64,000 nucleotides of DNA from JADJOY01 sp046331705 [NCBI: bacterium] (GTDB lineage: Bacteria > JADJOY01): contig JAXLQJ010000035.1 of NCBI GenBank assembly GCA_046331705.1, forward strand, positions 16,474 to 80,473, in the 5' to 3' direction. The position numbers and the translations under genes are program-made. Of this stretch, positions 17,821 through 27,742 are shown in pieces (position 1 is the first letter of the stretch; the number at the start of each line of letters is the position of its first letter). The notes beneath the pieces are model-generated. The model had not been told where the DNA came from, searched no databases, and saw only the letters and a program-made list of their open reading frames with translations.

Positions 17821-19619
17821 GCACCCACGATCTCGATCGGTCTGGCCACGAGCGATGGTGGATCGGCGCAGCGCTCGTCGCCGCCTGCGTCCTCGGCACG
17901 ATCACGCGCGTGGAGGGTGTGCTCGGCAACCCGAGCCCACTTTTCCTCTGGGACGACGCAGTCATCCATCTCGAGGTCCAATACCTCGACTCGATCGGAT
18001 CGGCGACCGCGAGGGCGCGCGAAGCGCGTGCCGAGGAGCGGCGCTCGGGCCGCGACGTGTTCCGCGTGGAGGACTCGGTCGCCGAGTTCCGGCGCGAGGC
18101 CCGCGGCGCACAGCCCACGTTCGGCAGGCCGCTCCACGACCTCGCGGCGCTCGCCGCGTTCGAATCGATCGAGCGAGCGGGACTCCCCGACCGCAGCCTG
18201 TGGGCGGTGCCGCTCGTCTCCGCGCTCGCCGGGGCACTCGCGATTCCGCTCGCGTTCCTCCTCGCGCGGCGGCTCTGGGGCTCGACGACAGGGGCGCGCG
18301 CCGCGGCGATCCTCGCGGCGAGCGGCGGGCACCTCCTCTACTCGATCGAGGGCTTCAGCGAAGCGCTGCTGGTCTTCTTCCTGTACTTGGCGCTGCTCGT
18401 CGACGCCCACAGCCGAGCGGCGCTGCGCCAGCGACCCGACCGCCCGCTCCGTGGCTCGCTCAGCCTCGGGCTCGTGCTGGGCGCCGGGATGCTGGTCCAC
18501 TTCCGGTTCGCGATCCTGGCCCTGGTGTTCCTGGTCGCCGAGGCGCTGCGGATCCGCCGCACGGTCATCGCGAAGCCCGATGCGCTGGCGCGACTCTTCT
18601 GGATGGGTGTCGGCATCGCGGGGATGATGGCGATCGCCGAGCTGCCGTACTACGTGCTGCTCATGGCCGCGAAGCAGCGCGGCATCGCCGTTCATCCCAA
18701 GACGTATCTGGAGCAGGTGCTGTTCGTGCTGGCGCCCGAAGGTTTGGGATACGCCGGCAGTCTGGTGCGCTTCCGCCTCGACAACCTGCTCACGTATCCG
18801 TTCGCGCTCGTGTATCTCTGCGGCGCGGTCGTGGGTGTGTTGGCGGTCGTCACGCTGGTGCTCGACCGTCGCTCGCGACCGGCGCAGGACGAGACCCGAG
18901 GCGCCGGCTTGCTGATCGCGGTGTTCGTTGCGCCGATCCTCTTTTACTCGGTCACGATCCCGCTCTTGCGCTACGGCGCCACGAGCTTCGCGCTGGCCCC
19001 GCTCCTCGCCGCGCGAGCGATCGGTCTCGTCGAGGATCGCTTGCAGAACGCGAGGCGCGCACGCCTCGCACGCTGGGTTGGGCCGCTGCTGATGGGCGTC
19101 GCGCTGTTCGAGGGCGGAATCGTTCCGCTCCATCGAATCTCGCCCGACAACGGCTACCTCGCCTCGGTCGCACACGCGCACCCGCCAGGGTTGCAGGGCA
19201 GCGCCGTGCCACCGCACTTCACGACGACGCCCCCCATCTCGTGGGCGATTGCCGGAACGGATTCGACCCGAGCGATTCCCAGGCTGGAATCGGCGTCCGC
19301 GGCGGACGGGGCGGTTGCGGATTGCTTCGTGCCGTACGTGTTGGTCGACTCGCTCGTCGACTTCATGAACATCGAGGGGCAAGGGTTTCCCGCCGAAGAA
19401 CGCTTCCTGCGGGGCGTCGAACGGACACACGTGCCCCGCGCCACGATACCGAACCGTTTCGGCGCGAGCCTCGTCCACGACCTCGAGCTCAATTACCGCC
19501 CGTTCTTCGAGACCCTCGCGCTTCATCGCAGCAGAGAAGCGCGGCGCGCTGATCGGATCCGGTTCTACGTGCTTCCGAGCGACGCCGACACCGGGGGCGA
19601 ACGAGGGGCGCGACCGTGA
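17817..19619 (+). CDS. GT-C superfamily membrane glycosyltransferase, paralog 2 of 3
   Basis: A 600-residue protein whose ATG overlaps the previous stop. After the first helix comes LFLWDDAVIHLEV, matching the acidic loop of the first paralog. IAELPYYVLLM and NLLTYPFALVYL match its middle motifs, and LELNYRPFFETL its C-terminal one. A charged insert of about 60 residues (AREARAEERRSGRDVFRVED) follows the catalytic loop; similar inserts (RTERRTGEDVWR, KLAEARGGGDLWTW) occur in the other two. It is probably a periplasm-facing polyprenyl-phosphate sugar transferase. The acceptor is unknown. It overlaps the next gene by GTGA, so translation is probably coupled. Confidence 0.8.
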   Translation: MSTHDLDRSGHERWWIGAALVAACVLGTITRVEGVLGNPSPLFLWDDAVIHLEVQYLDSIGSATARAREARAEERRSGRDVFRVEDSVAEFRREARGAQPTFGRPLHDLAALAAFESIERAGLPDRSLWAVPLVSALAGALAIPLAFLLARRLWGSTTGARAAAILAASGGHLLYSIEGFSEALLVFFLYLALLVDAHSRAALRQRPDRPLRGSLSLGLVLGAGMLVHFRFAILALVFLVAEALRIRRTVIAKPDALARLFWMGVGIAGMMAIAELPYYVLLMAAKQRGIAVHPKTYLEQVLFVLAPEGLGYAGSLVRFRLDNLLTYPFALVYLCGAVVGVLAVVTLVLDRRSRPAQDETRGAGLLIAVFVAPILFYSVTIPLLRYGATSFALAPLLAARAIGLVEDRLQNARRARLARWVGPLLMGVALFEGGIVPLHRISPDNGYLASVAHAHPPGLQGSAVPPHFTTTPPISWAIAGTDSTRAIPRLESASAADGAVADCFVPYVLVDSLVDFMNIEGQGFPAEERFLRGVERTHVPRATIPNRFGASLVHDLELNYRPFFETLALHRSREARRADRIRFYVLPSDADTGGERGARP

Positions 19620-21421
19620 CCGCGCCCGTGCGAACGCGCCTCGCGACCGCCATCGCGCTGCTCGCGATCGTGGCGCTGGGCGGCTGGCTGCGCTTCGACC
19701 GCATTCGCGAGACGTCGCCCTTTCTGTGGGACGACGCGATCCATCATCTGGAGGCGGTGTGGCTCCGCGACACGCTCCACTTCGCGCGCACCAGCATCGA
19801 TCGCAAGCTCGCCGAGGCCCGGGGTGGCGGCGATCTCTGGACGTGGGAGGGCGAGCGCAAGCGCTTCGCTGCCGAGGTCGGCGGCCTCGCGCCGCGATTC
19901 GGGCGACCCGGCCACATGGTGCTGGTGACGGCGGCCATGGCGGTGGTCGGCCCGGTCCCGTGGGCGGGTCCGCTGGTCTCGGCGATCGCGGGCACGCTCT
20001 CCATCGCCGTGCTCTTCGGGCTGGTTCGAGCAGCACGACGCGACGCTCGTGACGCCGACGCGATCGCGCTCGTCGCCGCCGCGTGGCTCGCTCTCGATCC
20101 GCTCTCGGTGCGGCTCTCGCGCGAAGGGCTGGCCGACGCCGACGGAATGCTCGCCGCGCTGGTCGCCTTCGCAGCCTACGTGCGCGCCCGCCGTCCCGGG
20201 GCGAGCGGCGGCTGGTGTTGGGCTGCCGGATTCCTCGCCGGGCTCGCGTTCACGGTCCAAACCCGGAACTTCTTGGTGGTCGCGGCGCTCGTTGCGTGGG
20301 AGCTGGCACCGGGCGCGTTGGCCGCGGGCAGGCGACTCACGGAACGAGCGCGGCGCGCGGCCGCGATCGCGACCTTCGCGGCGCTGCCGCTGGTGCTCGC
20401 GGAGGCGCCCTATTACCTCGCGTTCCTGGTGGGGCGATCCCACGGAATCGCGCCGGCGCTACGCGGCTACGCGCTCCAGGTGGTGGGGATCTTCGCCAAT
20501 CACCACTACGCGAAGGCCCACTACGTCCACGCTTCGGCGCTCGCCAACCTCGCGAGCTACCCGTCGCTCTTCCACGCGCTCGCGGGCACCTGGCTGCCGC
20601 AGCTCGTGGTGGCAGTCGGGCTCGCCCAGGCGCTGACCAGGGCGGTTCGCGGGAGCCCCCGCGAAGCGCGCGCATCGGCGCAGCTCGCGTGCTCGTGGCT
20701 GCTGGGCTCGTTCGCGTTCCTGAGCGTGAGCGCCCCGCTGGCTCGCTACGCGTCGTTCTTCGTGCCCGCGATGAGCTGGCTCGCGGCGGAGGGCACGGTC
20801 GCCGCATGGTGCCTGGCGCGCGCGCGAGACGCCGCGGAGGGTGATCGGCGTCATGGACACACCCCGGGCGCGCGACTATCGTTTCGCGTTCTCGCGGGCG
20901 TCTGGCTCGCGGCAGCCGCCCTCGCTGCTGGCGTGCTCGGACGTGCGTCGCTCCGCGAGGCGGAGATCGCCGCACCCGGCTATCGAGACGCGGTGAACTG
21001 GATGCGCGACCACGGCACGGCCCGCCACGTGAGCACGAGCCCGTTCGTGAGCCAGGTGTGGGCCGGAGTGGGCGAGGCCGAGCTCGTGCCCAGCGGCGCG
21101 GACGAGCTGGCTGCGCTGGTGGCATCCGGGCATCGCTTCTTGCTCGTGGACCTGATTCGCAACTTCTTCCTCGGGCCGTTCGCGCCGAGAGGCGCGCTCG
21201 TCGGCGAGATCGCGCGCCGCTGCGCGCCCGCGGCCACGTTTCCGAACGACTGGGCGAAGCGCTCCGAGTACCTCTTCGAGTTCAACTACGACGTGCGCGA
21301 GACGTGGCGGCGCATCGCTGCGGCGCCCGGCGATCGCACCGGAGTCATCGACGTCTTCGACCTCGCCGCGTGCACGGCCACCGCACCGGACACGCAAGCC
21401 CCTCGGTCATCGGAGCCCTGA
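19616..21421 (+). CDS. GT-C superfamily membrane glycosyltransferase, paralog 3 of 3
   Basis: A 601-residue protein, GTG start inside the preceding stop. It repeats the plan of the two upstream genes: helix 1, then FLWDDAIHHLEAVWL, a charged insert, multiple helices, LAEAPYYLAFLV, NLASYPSLFHAL and, in the soluble end, FPNDWAKRSEYLFEFNYDV. Sequence identity among the three is modest outside these motifs, so the duplication is old and the enzymes probably differ in acceptor or donor. The stop (TGA) is followed directly by the ATG of the GT2 gene, which may make the shared lipid-linked donor. Confidence 0.8.
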   Translation: MTAPVRTRLATAIALLAIVALGGWLRFDRIRETSPFLWDDAIHHLEAVWLRDTLHFARTSIDRKLAEARGGGDLWTWEGERKRFAAEVGGLAPRFGRPGHMVLVTAAMAVVGPVPWAGPLVSAIAGTLSIAVLFGLVRAARRDARDADAIALVAAAWLALDPLSVRLSREGLADADGMLAALVAFAAYVRARRPGASGGWCWAAGFLAGLAFTVQTRNFLVVAALVAWELAPGALAAGRRLTERARRAAAIATFAALPLVLAEAPYYLAFLVGRSHGIAPALRGYALQVVGIFANHHYAKAHYVHASALANLASYPSLFHALAGTWLPQLVVAVGLAQALTRAVRGSPREARASAQLACSWLLGSFAFLSVSAPLARYASFFVPAMSWLAAEGTVAAWCLARARDAAEGDRRHGHTPGARLSFRVLAGVWLAAAALAAGVLGRASLREAEIAAPGYRDAVNWMRDHGTARHVSTSPFVSQVWAGVGEAELVPSGADELAALVASGHRFLLVDLIRNFFLGPFAPRGALVGEIARRCAPAATFPNDWAKRSEYLFEFNYDVRETWRRIAAAPGDRTGVIDVFDLAACTATAPDTQAPRSSEP

Positions 21422-22189
21422 ATGTCTCAGCCGACGCCCCCCGCCGTTCGCGATCCCAACACACCGCACGAGCTCGAGCTCTCGGTGGTCATGCCGGCCT
21501 ACAACGAAGAGGCGAACGTCGCGGACACGGTGCGGCGTTGCGCGGCGGCCCTGGCGGGCACGCCGGGCGGCTTCGAGGTGATCGTGGTCGACGATGGCTC
21601 GAAGGACCGCACCCGCGAGGTTCTCGATGGCATCGCCAGCGAGGTCCCCGAGCTGCGCGTGCTCGCTCAGGACCGCAACCGCGGATACGGCGCGGCGATC
21701 CGCCGCGGGATCTCGGAGTCGCGCGGGCGGCTGCTCGCGACCATCGACTCCGACGGCCAATTCGATCCCGCCGACATCCCGCGCATGCGCACCCGCATGG
21801 CCGACGGCATCCACTGCGTCGCGGGCTATCGGACCGCCAAGAAGGACACCCTGCCCCGGGTGGTGGCGAACTGGGGCTACAACCTGCTCACCAAGGCCTT
21901 GGTCGGCATCGACTTCCGCGATTCGCAATGCGCCCTCAAGGTCTTCGACGGTGACTTGATCCGCAGCATCCGCACCGAAGCCGTCGGATTCACGTTCCCG
22001 AGCGAGATCCTGGTGAAGCTCGTGAACATGGGCTATCGCGTCACGGAGGAGCCGGTGAGCCACGCTCACCGCGCCGCCGGGCAGTCGAACATCCGCTTCT
22101 TCCGCACCACGCGCATCATGTTCATCTTCCTGCTCTACATGCGCTTCAAGGTGTTCTTGTATCGCGGCCACCTCATCGAAGCGCCGTGA
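21422..22189 (+). CDS. family 2 glycosyltransferase, dolichyl/polyprenyl-phosphate mannose synthase-like
   Basis: A 255-residue protein. It has LSVVMPAYNEEANV, VIVVDDGSKDRT, NRGYGAAIRRGI and the DSDGQFDP metal and nucleotide-sugar site of DPM1-type GT2 enzymes. SQCALKVF and EILVKLVNMGYRVTEEPV are acceptor-side motifs of the same group. A single hydrophobic stretch near the C-terminus (IMFIFLLYM) could attach it to the inner face of the membrane. The family transfers a sugar from GDP- or UDP-sugar to polyprenyl phosphate, which is exactly the donor that the three GT-C proteins upstream would need. It is the last gene of that operon and is convergent with the response regulator at 22220. Confidence 0.9.
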   Translation: MSQPTPPAVRDPNTPHELELSVVMPAYNEEANVADTVRRCAAALAGTPGGFEVIVVDDGSKDRTREVLDGIASEVPELRVLAQDRNRGYGAAIRRGISESRGRLLATIDSDGQFDPADIPRMRTRMADGIHCVAGYRTAKKDTLPRVVANWGYNLLTKALVGIDFRDSQCALKVFDGDLIRSIRTEAVGFTFPSEILVKLVNMGYRVTEEPVSHAHRAAGQSNIRFFRTTRIMFIFLLYMRFKVFLYRGHLIEAP

Positions 22190-22219
22190 CCCCAGCGCCG
22201 CGGGCCGATCCCAGGCGCC

Positions 22220-22651
22220 TCACGGAAGCTCGACGATCTTCCAGTAGGCCTCGAGCAGGCTGACGAGCCGAATGAAGTCGTCGCCCACCGTCTCCTTGAG
22301 GATGTAGCCCGCGATGTTGTTGCGATACGCGGCGGTGATGTCCTCGTCGTGCTTCGACGTCGTGAGCACGAACACCACCGAGTCCCTGAGCTTGGGGTCA
22401 CCGCGCACGACGTCGAGGAATTCGAGGCCGTTCATCCGCGGCATGCGAATGTCCAGCAAAATGAGATAGGGGCGCGGAAGCGCCTCTCGCCCGTTTTCCC
22501 CGCGCAAGAGCTCCAGCGCATCGATTCCATCGCGGGCCACCGCGAGGGGATTGAGGATGCGCATCGATCGAAACGCGCGCTGAATGGCCACGACATCGAC
22601 CTCGTCGTCCTCGACGAGCAAGAGCTGAACGGGACTTGCGCTGCGACTCAT
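22220..22651 (-). CDS. Rcp1-type single-domain response regulator
   Basis: A 143-residue receiver domain with acidic pocket EDD at 15-17, phosphoacceptor D67 in LLDIRMP, VLTTS and the late lysine in YILKE. The sequence VEDDEVDVVAIQRAF and the ending AYWKIVELP are typical of Rcp1-like regulators that partner phytochrome-like kinases. It has no output domain, so it probably works as a phosphate shuttle or by protein contact. The ATG overlaps the stop of the kinase gene (ATGA) and has GGAGG upstream inside the kinase frame. Its closest visible relative in the window is the regulator at 30160. Confidence 0.92.
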   Translation of the reverse strand: MSRSASPVQLLLVEDDEVDVVAIQRAFRSMRILNPLAVARDGIDALELLRGENGREALPRPYLILLDIRMPRMNGLEFLDVVRGDPKLRDSVVFVLTTSKHDEDITAAYRNNIAGYILKETVGDDFIRLVSLLEAYWKIVELP

Positions 22652-25164
22652 CGAGCCTCCGTGCCCGGGATCTCTTTCGGCCATGTGAAACGGAACGTAA
22701 CACCGCGCGGCGCAGCGGGCTCCACTTCGATCGTGCCGCCGCGCAGCTCCACGAGCCGTCGGACCAACGCCAGCCCCATGCCGCTGCCTTCGACCTCGTC
22801 CCGCGGTCTGAGCGTTTCGAACATCGCGAAGATGCGGGAATGGTACTCGGATGGGATGCCTGGACCGTCGTCCGAAACCCGGAACTCGTGCGCTGCCGGC
22901 GTGTCTCGCCACGCCACCGTGATCACGCCGCTCGTGCCATCGTGGTGCTTGATGGCGTTGCCGATCAGATTCTGGAAGACCTGGTGGAGCCCGGTACGAT
23001 CGGTGCGAAGCACGGGAAACGGACCGGGCGCCTCGAGGCGGAATCCCGGCGGCCACTCGAGCAGCGACGACACGTCGCGCAGCAGCACCGCCACGTCCAC
23101 CAGGTGGAGCTCGTTGCGCGTCTTGGACGCACGCGCGTATTCCAGGAGCGCAGTGAGCAGCGCATCCATGCGCCGCACCCGGCCACGCAAGAGATCGAAG
23201 TGCCGCTTCGAATCATCGCCCGCATGGGCTCCGAGATCGGCCACGAGCCAGCTCGTGAGCTGGTCGATCGCCCGCAGTGGTGCCCGCAGATCGTGAGAGG
23301 CGACGTACGCGAACTGCTCGAGGTCGCGGTTGGAGCGCACGAGCTCCTCGGTACGACTCGCGAGCTCTCGCTCGGCGCGTCGCCGCGCCTCGACGTCCCA
23401 GACCACCGCCAGCGTAAAGCGCCCCGCCGCGAGCTCGACCGGCCCGAGCGCGACGTCGATCCCGAACGTCGAGCCATCCTTGCGCAGCCCGGCCAGCTCA
23501 TTCGCCTCCCCCATCGCACGAGTTCGCGGCGCACGCGTGTACTCGCTGCGTCGGTCGATGTGCCGTTCGCGGCGATCCGCCGGCAGCAAGGCTTCGACGT
23601 CAGCACCGACCAGCGCGCATTCGTCGTAGCCGAACATCTCGTGACAAGCATGATTCGCCTGGTAGATCGTGCCGTTCGCCGCAACCAACAGCATGCCGAG
23701 GGGAGCCTGCGCCACGATGCTCTCGAACTGCTGCGAGCGCGCCAGCGCCGCTTTCCGCAGATGTTGGATCCGACCGATCGTCACGGAGAGGCCGAGGCCC
23801 GTCGTGAGGAGGATCCAGGCCAGCGGAGATCCGTGATCCGCCGAATCGACGATTCGAAGCGTCCAGCGTCGATCACCCAGCTCGATGTGAACGGCGGCGC
23901 TCGGCAGCGTGCGACGAACGGAGGTCACAGAACGGTGCACCGCGTCGACGCCGTCGGCGACGAACGCGACCTCGAAGGGTGCGAAGGGCTCGGCGAGCGC
24001 GCGAGCCAGCGCCAGCGGGTCGAATGCCGCGGCGACGTACGCTGCGGACTGACGGTCCTGGACGCAGGGAACGACGAAGACGAGCGAAGAGCGCTCCGGC
24101 CCGGCGTCGTTGCCGTCCTGTGCGAGCGGATCGAAGGCCGTGATCGGGCGCCCGCTCGCGATCCGTGCACGAATCGCAGTCGCGACCCCGCGAACGTCGA
24201 TCGGCGTCGTCCCTGGCAAGTGGCGCTCGAGCTTTTCCTGATCCCCGAGCCCGAGCCACGCAATCGCCGTCACCTGCGGCGCGGTCGCGAACAAGCGGTC
24301 CGTCGCCGTCGCCCAATCGAGCCCCGACGGTGCTCGCTCTTCCCATTCGTGGCCCCAATGCAGAGTCACTTGCGCCATCGACAGGACCGACGCCCGCCAC
24401 TGGGCTGCGAGCGAACGCGCCAGCGCCTCGACCCTCGCCTGCTGATCGGCCGCGGACTGGATCAGCAATGCGCGCCACAGACCCATCCCGACGGCGGCCG
24501 TTGCGAGCGCCCAAGCAATCGGGTACCAGCTCGGTATCGCTCGTGAATCACGTCGTTCGCCGAGCAAGAGCTGGAGCAGCCCAGCGCTGACTAGAGCGAG
24601 TCCGAACGCGGTGGGTATCGCCATCTCTGAGAAGCGGCCCCAGGCGAACGCACCCGGAACACCGAACCCGTGGCCGACCAAGGCGAGCACGCCGATCGCG
24701 AGCACCATGCTCGCAGCGACTCCCACGAATGCATCCCGTCGGGCGCTCGACGGTCCCGCGGCGGCAGCCAGCGCGACTCCGAGAAGCACCAGGCAGCACG
24801 ACACGTTGAGCCCCATCCGGCCGTTGGCGCCGTCCACCACGAAGCCCACCGGAATGAAAGCGGTGTCGATGCCGAGCGAGACTCCCGCCAGATGCTCGAA
24901 GGTGGTGAGCGTACCGATCAGCGCGGCGGCGCTTCCCGCCACGGCGGCAACCGTGCGAACCCGCCGTTGCAGCGCCCACAAGCTCGCCCCGGCACAGACG
25001 AACGCCAGGCCCGAGTTGAGCTGAGTGGCCACGCGCCCGGGCTCGAGCTCGATGAGCGCGCGCGCCTGCAGGCGCCACGCGATGATCACCAACAACCCGA
25101 AACCCAGGCCGCAGATTCCTGCGAGCGCGGGTAGCAGGCTGCGAAGTCGCGCCGGCAGCGTCAT
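22648..25164 (-). CDS. membrane-anchored PAS histidine kinase
   Basis: An 838-residue sensor. Residues 1-240 hold about six or seven membrane helices in a MASE-like arrangement. An extracytoplasmic sensor-like segment follows (about 245-460, with LARSLAAQWRASVL and the last helix GSPLAWILLTTGLGLSV). Then one PAS domain (QFESIVAQAPLGMLLVAANG ...), a coiled linker, HisKA with the phospho-His in YVASHDLRAPLRAI, and HATPase with NLIGNAIKHH, DDGPGIP and GSGMGLALV. The kinase class is the 'HDLRxPLRxI' type that pairs with Rcp1-like regulators, in line with the overlapping gene downstream. No bilin or other chromophore domain is present. The signal sensed is unknown. Confidence 0.9.
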   Translation of the reverse strand: MTLPARLRSLLPALAGICGLGFGLLVIIAWRLQARALIELEPGRVATQLNSGLAFVCAGASLWALQRRVRTVAAVAGSAAALIGTLTTFEHLAGVSLGIDTAFIPVGFVVDGANGRMGLNVSCCLVLLGVALAAAAGPSSARRDAFVGVAASMVLAIGVLALVGHGFGVPGAFAWGRFSEMAIPTAFGLALVSAGLLQLLLGERRDSRAIPSWYPIAWALATAAVGMGLWRALLIQSAADQQARVEALARSLAAQWRASVLSMAQVTLHWGHEWEERAPSGLDWATATDRLFATAPQVTAIAWLGLGDQEKLERHLPGTTPIDVRGVATAIRARIASGRPITAFDPLAQDGNDAGPERSSLVFVVPCVQDRQSAAYVAAAFDPLALARALAEPFAPFEVAFVADGVDAVHRSVTSVRRTLPSAAVHIELGDRRWTLRIVDSADHGSPLAWILLTTGLGLSVTIGRIQHLRKAALARSQQFESIVAQAPLGMLLVAANGTIYQANHACHEMFGYDECALVGADVEALLPADRRERHIDRRSEYTRAPRTRAMGEANELAGLRKDGSTFGIDVALGPVELAAGRFTLAVVWDVEARRRAERELASRTEELVRSNRDLEQFAYVASHDLRAPLRAIDQLTSWLVADLGAHAGDDSKRHFDLLRGRVRRMDALLTALLEYARASKTRNELHLVDVAVLLRDVSSLLEWPPGFRLEAPGPFPVLRTDRTGLHQVFQNLIGNAIKHHDGTSGVITVAWRDTPAAHEFRVSDDGPGIPSEYHSRIFAMFETLRPRDEVEGSGMGLALVRRLVELRGGTIEVEPAAPRGVTFRFTWPKEIPGTEAR

Positions 25165-25753
25165 CGGCTCACCCGACCTCGGTCACGATGTGCGCGGAAA
25201 TCACGGCCGTCGTGCGACCGTGCAGACGGATCTTGGCCGGCGCTCGCGTGATCTCGCCCCTCGTGCATGTGGCGCTAGAGTCGCCGAGCGCACCGATGAC
25301 GATCAAGACCTGATCGACGCCGAAAGGCGGCGTTCGCAAGATCTCGCGCCACCTGCCAGCTCCCTGGGTGCCCTGCGAATGGCGGTCATCGACAGCGGGT
25401 ATTCGCGTTCGGCGAGCGGACTGTGACCTAGCAAGCAGCATGCAGCAACACCGAGGAGAGCGCGCGTCCGGACTCATCTGGCGGCTGGAAGTGGCTCGGG
25501 AGTGGACCGCCTCGCGGCATACCCTTCCGCATCGGCCCGGCCAGAACGGTCGATTTGTGGCTGCCTCGACGACGATCACGCTACCGCTGGTGCCACATCG
25601 ACACATCCAAGCGTCCGGCGACCGGTTGAACCGATCGGCGCAACCTGCTGGAATACCTCGAACATCCTCATCGGCGCCATGACAGACGCTGACGGCGGCT
25701 CCGAACGCGTCGGCAACCAGGGTGGGTGACGAGCGAACGAGGTAGCCAAACAC
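25165..25753. other. 589-bp region without a convincing gene
   Basis: This stretch lies between divergent signalling genes. Open frames exist on both strands, but their translations are rich in Arg, Cys and Trp without any family motif, and they lack ribosome sites. Composition is slightly less GC-rich than the neighbours. It must hold the promoters of the kinase at 25164 and of the GGDEF-EAL gene. It could be the remnant of a decayed gene, but nothing in it can be recognised. Confidence 0.5.
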
Positions 25754-27742
25754 GTGCTGTCCACTCTGGAGAATCGAAGCGGCACCGATATTGCAGACGC
25801 GGCAGATCAGCCACCGGCGGCGTCCCGCGAAATCGGGATCGGCGTTGCATCGCCGTCGCGCGAGACGCCCCGAAGCGGCGGAAAGGTTGTTTTCCGAGTG
25901 ACTCGCGACATCGACGACGACGGCCAGCCAGGGACTCCGATCCGGATCCTGCTGATCGACGACGACGTCGTCGATCGGGAAAACCTGCGCCGTCTCCTCC
26001 GACACACCAAGCTCGAGGTCGTCGTCACCGAAGCCGGCTCGGCACGGGCTGCCTTGTCACTCTTGGAGGAATACCATTTCGACGTGGTGCTCCTCGACGT
26101 GCGACTCGGTGATGCGAGCGGCTCGGAGCTGCTGCCTTGCATCCTCGGCGAAACCGGCGAGCGCCGTTGCGCCGTCATCATGGTCACGGGCCAAGGGGAC
26201 GAACGAAGCCTCGTCCACGCGATGCGCGCCGGAGTCTACGATTACTTGGCCAAGGGCAGCGTCACGAGCGAAGCGCTGGAGCTGGCGATTCTCGGGAGCA
26301 TGCGGTGGCTCGAGCACGATCGCCAGTTGCGCGAGGCGCGCGAGCGCCTGACGCGGCTCGGGATGTACGACCCGCTCACGGGTCTCCCCAACCGCACCCT
26401 GTTCTTCGATCGTCTCGAGCAAGCTCGCGCCGCCACCCAGCGGGGTGCGCCGCCGTTCGCCCTGCTCATGATGGACCTCGACTTCTTCAAGGAGGTCAAC
26501 GACACGCTAGGACACGAGGCGGGCGATCTCATGCTCTGCGAGGTGGGCAACCGGCTCCGTGAGATCACTCGCTCCAACGACAGCTTCGCGCGCGTCGGGG
26601 GCGACGAGTTCAGCGGGCTGCTGCATGGCGTGGACTCCGTCGCAGCCGCCGTGATCGTCGCCGAGAAGATCAGCGCGTCCGTTCGGCAGCCGGTCGTGAT
26701 CGAGGGGCAGATGGTCTCGGTCGGCATCTCGATCGGCATCGTGCTGGTCAACGACGCATCGATCAGCTCGCGGATTCTCTTGAGCTGGGCGGATCAGGCC
26801 ATGTACAGCGCCAAGCGCGCGGGTCGCGACTACGAGATATTCAGCGATCGGGGCGAAGTTCCCGAGCCTCGCCCGCTGCTCATCGCCGCACAGCTTCCCA
26901 CGGCGCTCGAGCGGGGGGAGATCTATCTTCACTACCAGCCGAAGATCGATCTCGGAACCGGTGAGATGGTTGGCGTCGAGGCGCTGGCGCGCTGGACCAG
27001 CCCGACGCTCGGCGAGGTGGCGCCGGGCGAGTTCATTCCGATCGCCGAGCGTTCGGCCGCCATCCAAGCCATCACGCGTCGGGTGGTCGAGCTGGCGCTC
27101 GATCAGCACGACGCGTGGTGCCGCGACGGAGTGGTGTTGCCGGTGGCGGTGAATCTTTCGCCACGCTCGCTCGACGACGAGGGTCTTCCCGAGTTCGTAC
27201 GGCATGCGCTCGCCGTGCGCAACATCGCGCCGCGACTTCTGACGCTCGAGCTCACCGAGACGGCGCTGGTCTCGAACACGAGCCGCGCTCGCAACGTGCT
27301 GGAGCAGATTCGCGCCATGGGGGTCGGCCTGTCGATCGACGACTTCGGGGCAGGATTCACCTCGTTCCGCTATCTGCGCGACTTCGAGGTGTCGGAAATC
27401 AAGGTCGACGGCATGTTCGTCGCCCAGCTTCAGCGCGCACAGCGCGACCAGTCGATCGTGCGCTCCGTGGCGGAGCTGGCGAAGGGCTTCGGTGTGAAGC
27501 TGGTGGCGGAAGGCATCGAATCAGAAGCGCTCTGGCCGATGCTCCGTAGTCTCGGCTGCCACGTCGGTCAGGGCTTCAGCATCGCGCGGCCGATGTCGGG
27601 GACCGACGTTCCCAGTTGGAGCGGGCACTGGAGCCGCCGGCTCGAGACCCGCAAGGAGTTCTATCGCGGCGTGCGACGACTGCGGGTGAATGACCTGCTG
27701 AACACGACTGACATCGCGCCCTCGTACGGTTCCCCGAACTGA
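25754..27742 (+). CDS. REC-GGDEF-EAL cyclic-di-GMP signalling protein
   Basis: A 662-residue protein. Receiver domain at about 63-185 (IRILLIDDD, phosphoacceptor D115 in LLDVRLGD). The GGDEF domain follows (YDPLTGLPNRTLF, MDLDFFKEVNDTLGHEAGD) with an intact RVGGDEF and an RSND inhibitory site five residues before it. The EAL domain has VEALARW, VNLSPRSL, LELTE, IDDFGAGFTSF, IKVDGMFV and VAEGIES. Both active sites look complete, so it could make and degrade c-di-GMP under control of phosphorylation. The start is uncertain: GTG at 25754 or GTG at 25898 just before the receiver domain; neither has a strong ribosome site. No kinase is directly attached, but two lie on either side. Confidence 0.92.
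   Translation: MLSTLENRSGTDIADAADQPPAASREIGIGVASPSRETPRSGGKVVFRVTRDIDDDGQPGTPIRILLIDDDVVDRENLRRLLRHTKLEVVVTEAGSARAALSLLEEYHFDVVLLDVRLGDASGSELLPCILGETGERRCAVIMVTGQGDERSLVHAMRAGVYDYLAKGSVTSEALELAILGSMRWLEHDRQLREARERLTRLGMYDPLTGLPNRTLFFDRLEQARAATQRGAPPFALLMMDLDFFKEVNDTLGHEAGDLMLCEVGNRLREITRSNDSFARVGGDEFSGLLHGVDSVAAAVIVAEKISASVRQPVVIEGQMVSVGISIGIVLVNDASISSRILLSWADQAMYSAKRAGRDYEIFSDRGEVPEPRPLLIAAQLPTALERGEIYLHYQPKIDLGTGEMVGVEALARWTSPTLGEVAPGEFIPIAERSAAIQAITRRVVELALDQHDAWCRDGVVLPVAVNLSPRSLDDEGLPEFVRHALAVRNIAPRLLTLELTETALVSNTSRARNVLEQIRAMGVGLSIDDFGAGFTSFRYLRDFEVSEIKVDGMFVAQLQRAQRDQSIVRSVAELAKGFGVKLVAEGIESEALWPMLRSLGCHVGQGFSIARPMSGTDVPSWSGHWSRRLETRKEFYRGVRRLRVNDLLNTTDIAPSYGSPN

Noticed and set aside
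25169-26005. A 278-codon minus-strand frame between the signalling genes
   Set aside because: It overlaps the receiver domain of the GGDEF-EAL gene antisense. Its Cys/Arg/Trp-rich translation has no recognisable motif and no ribosome site.
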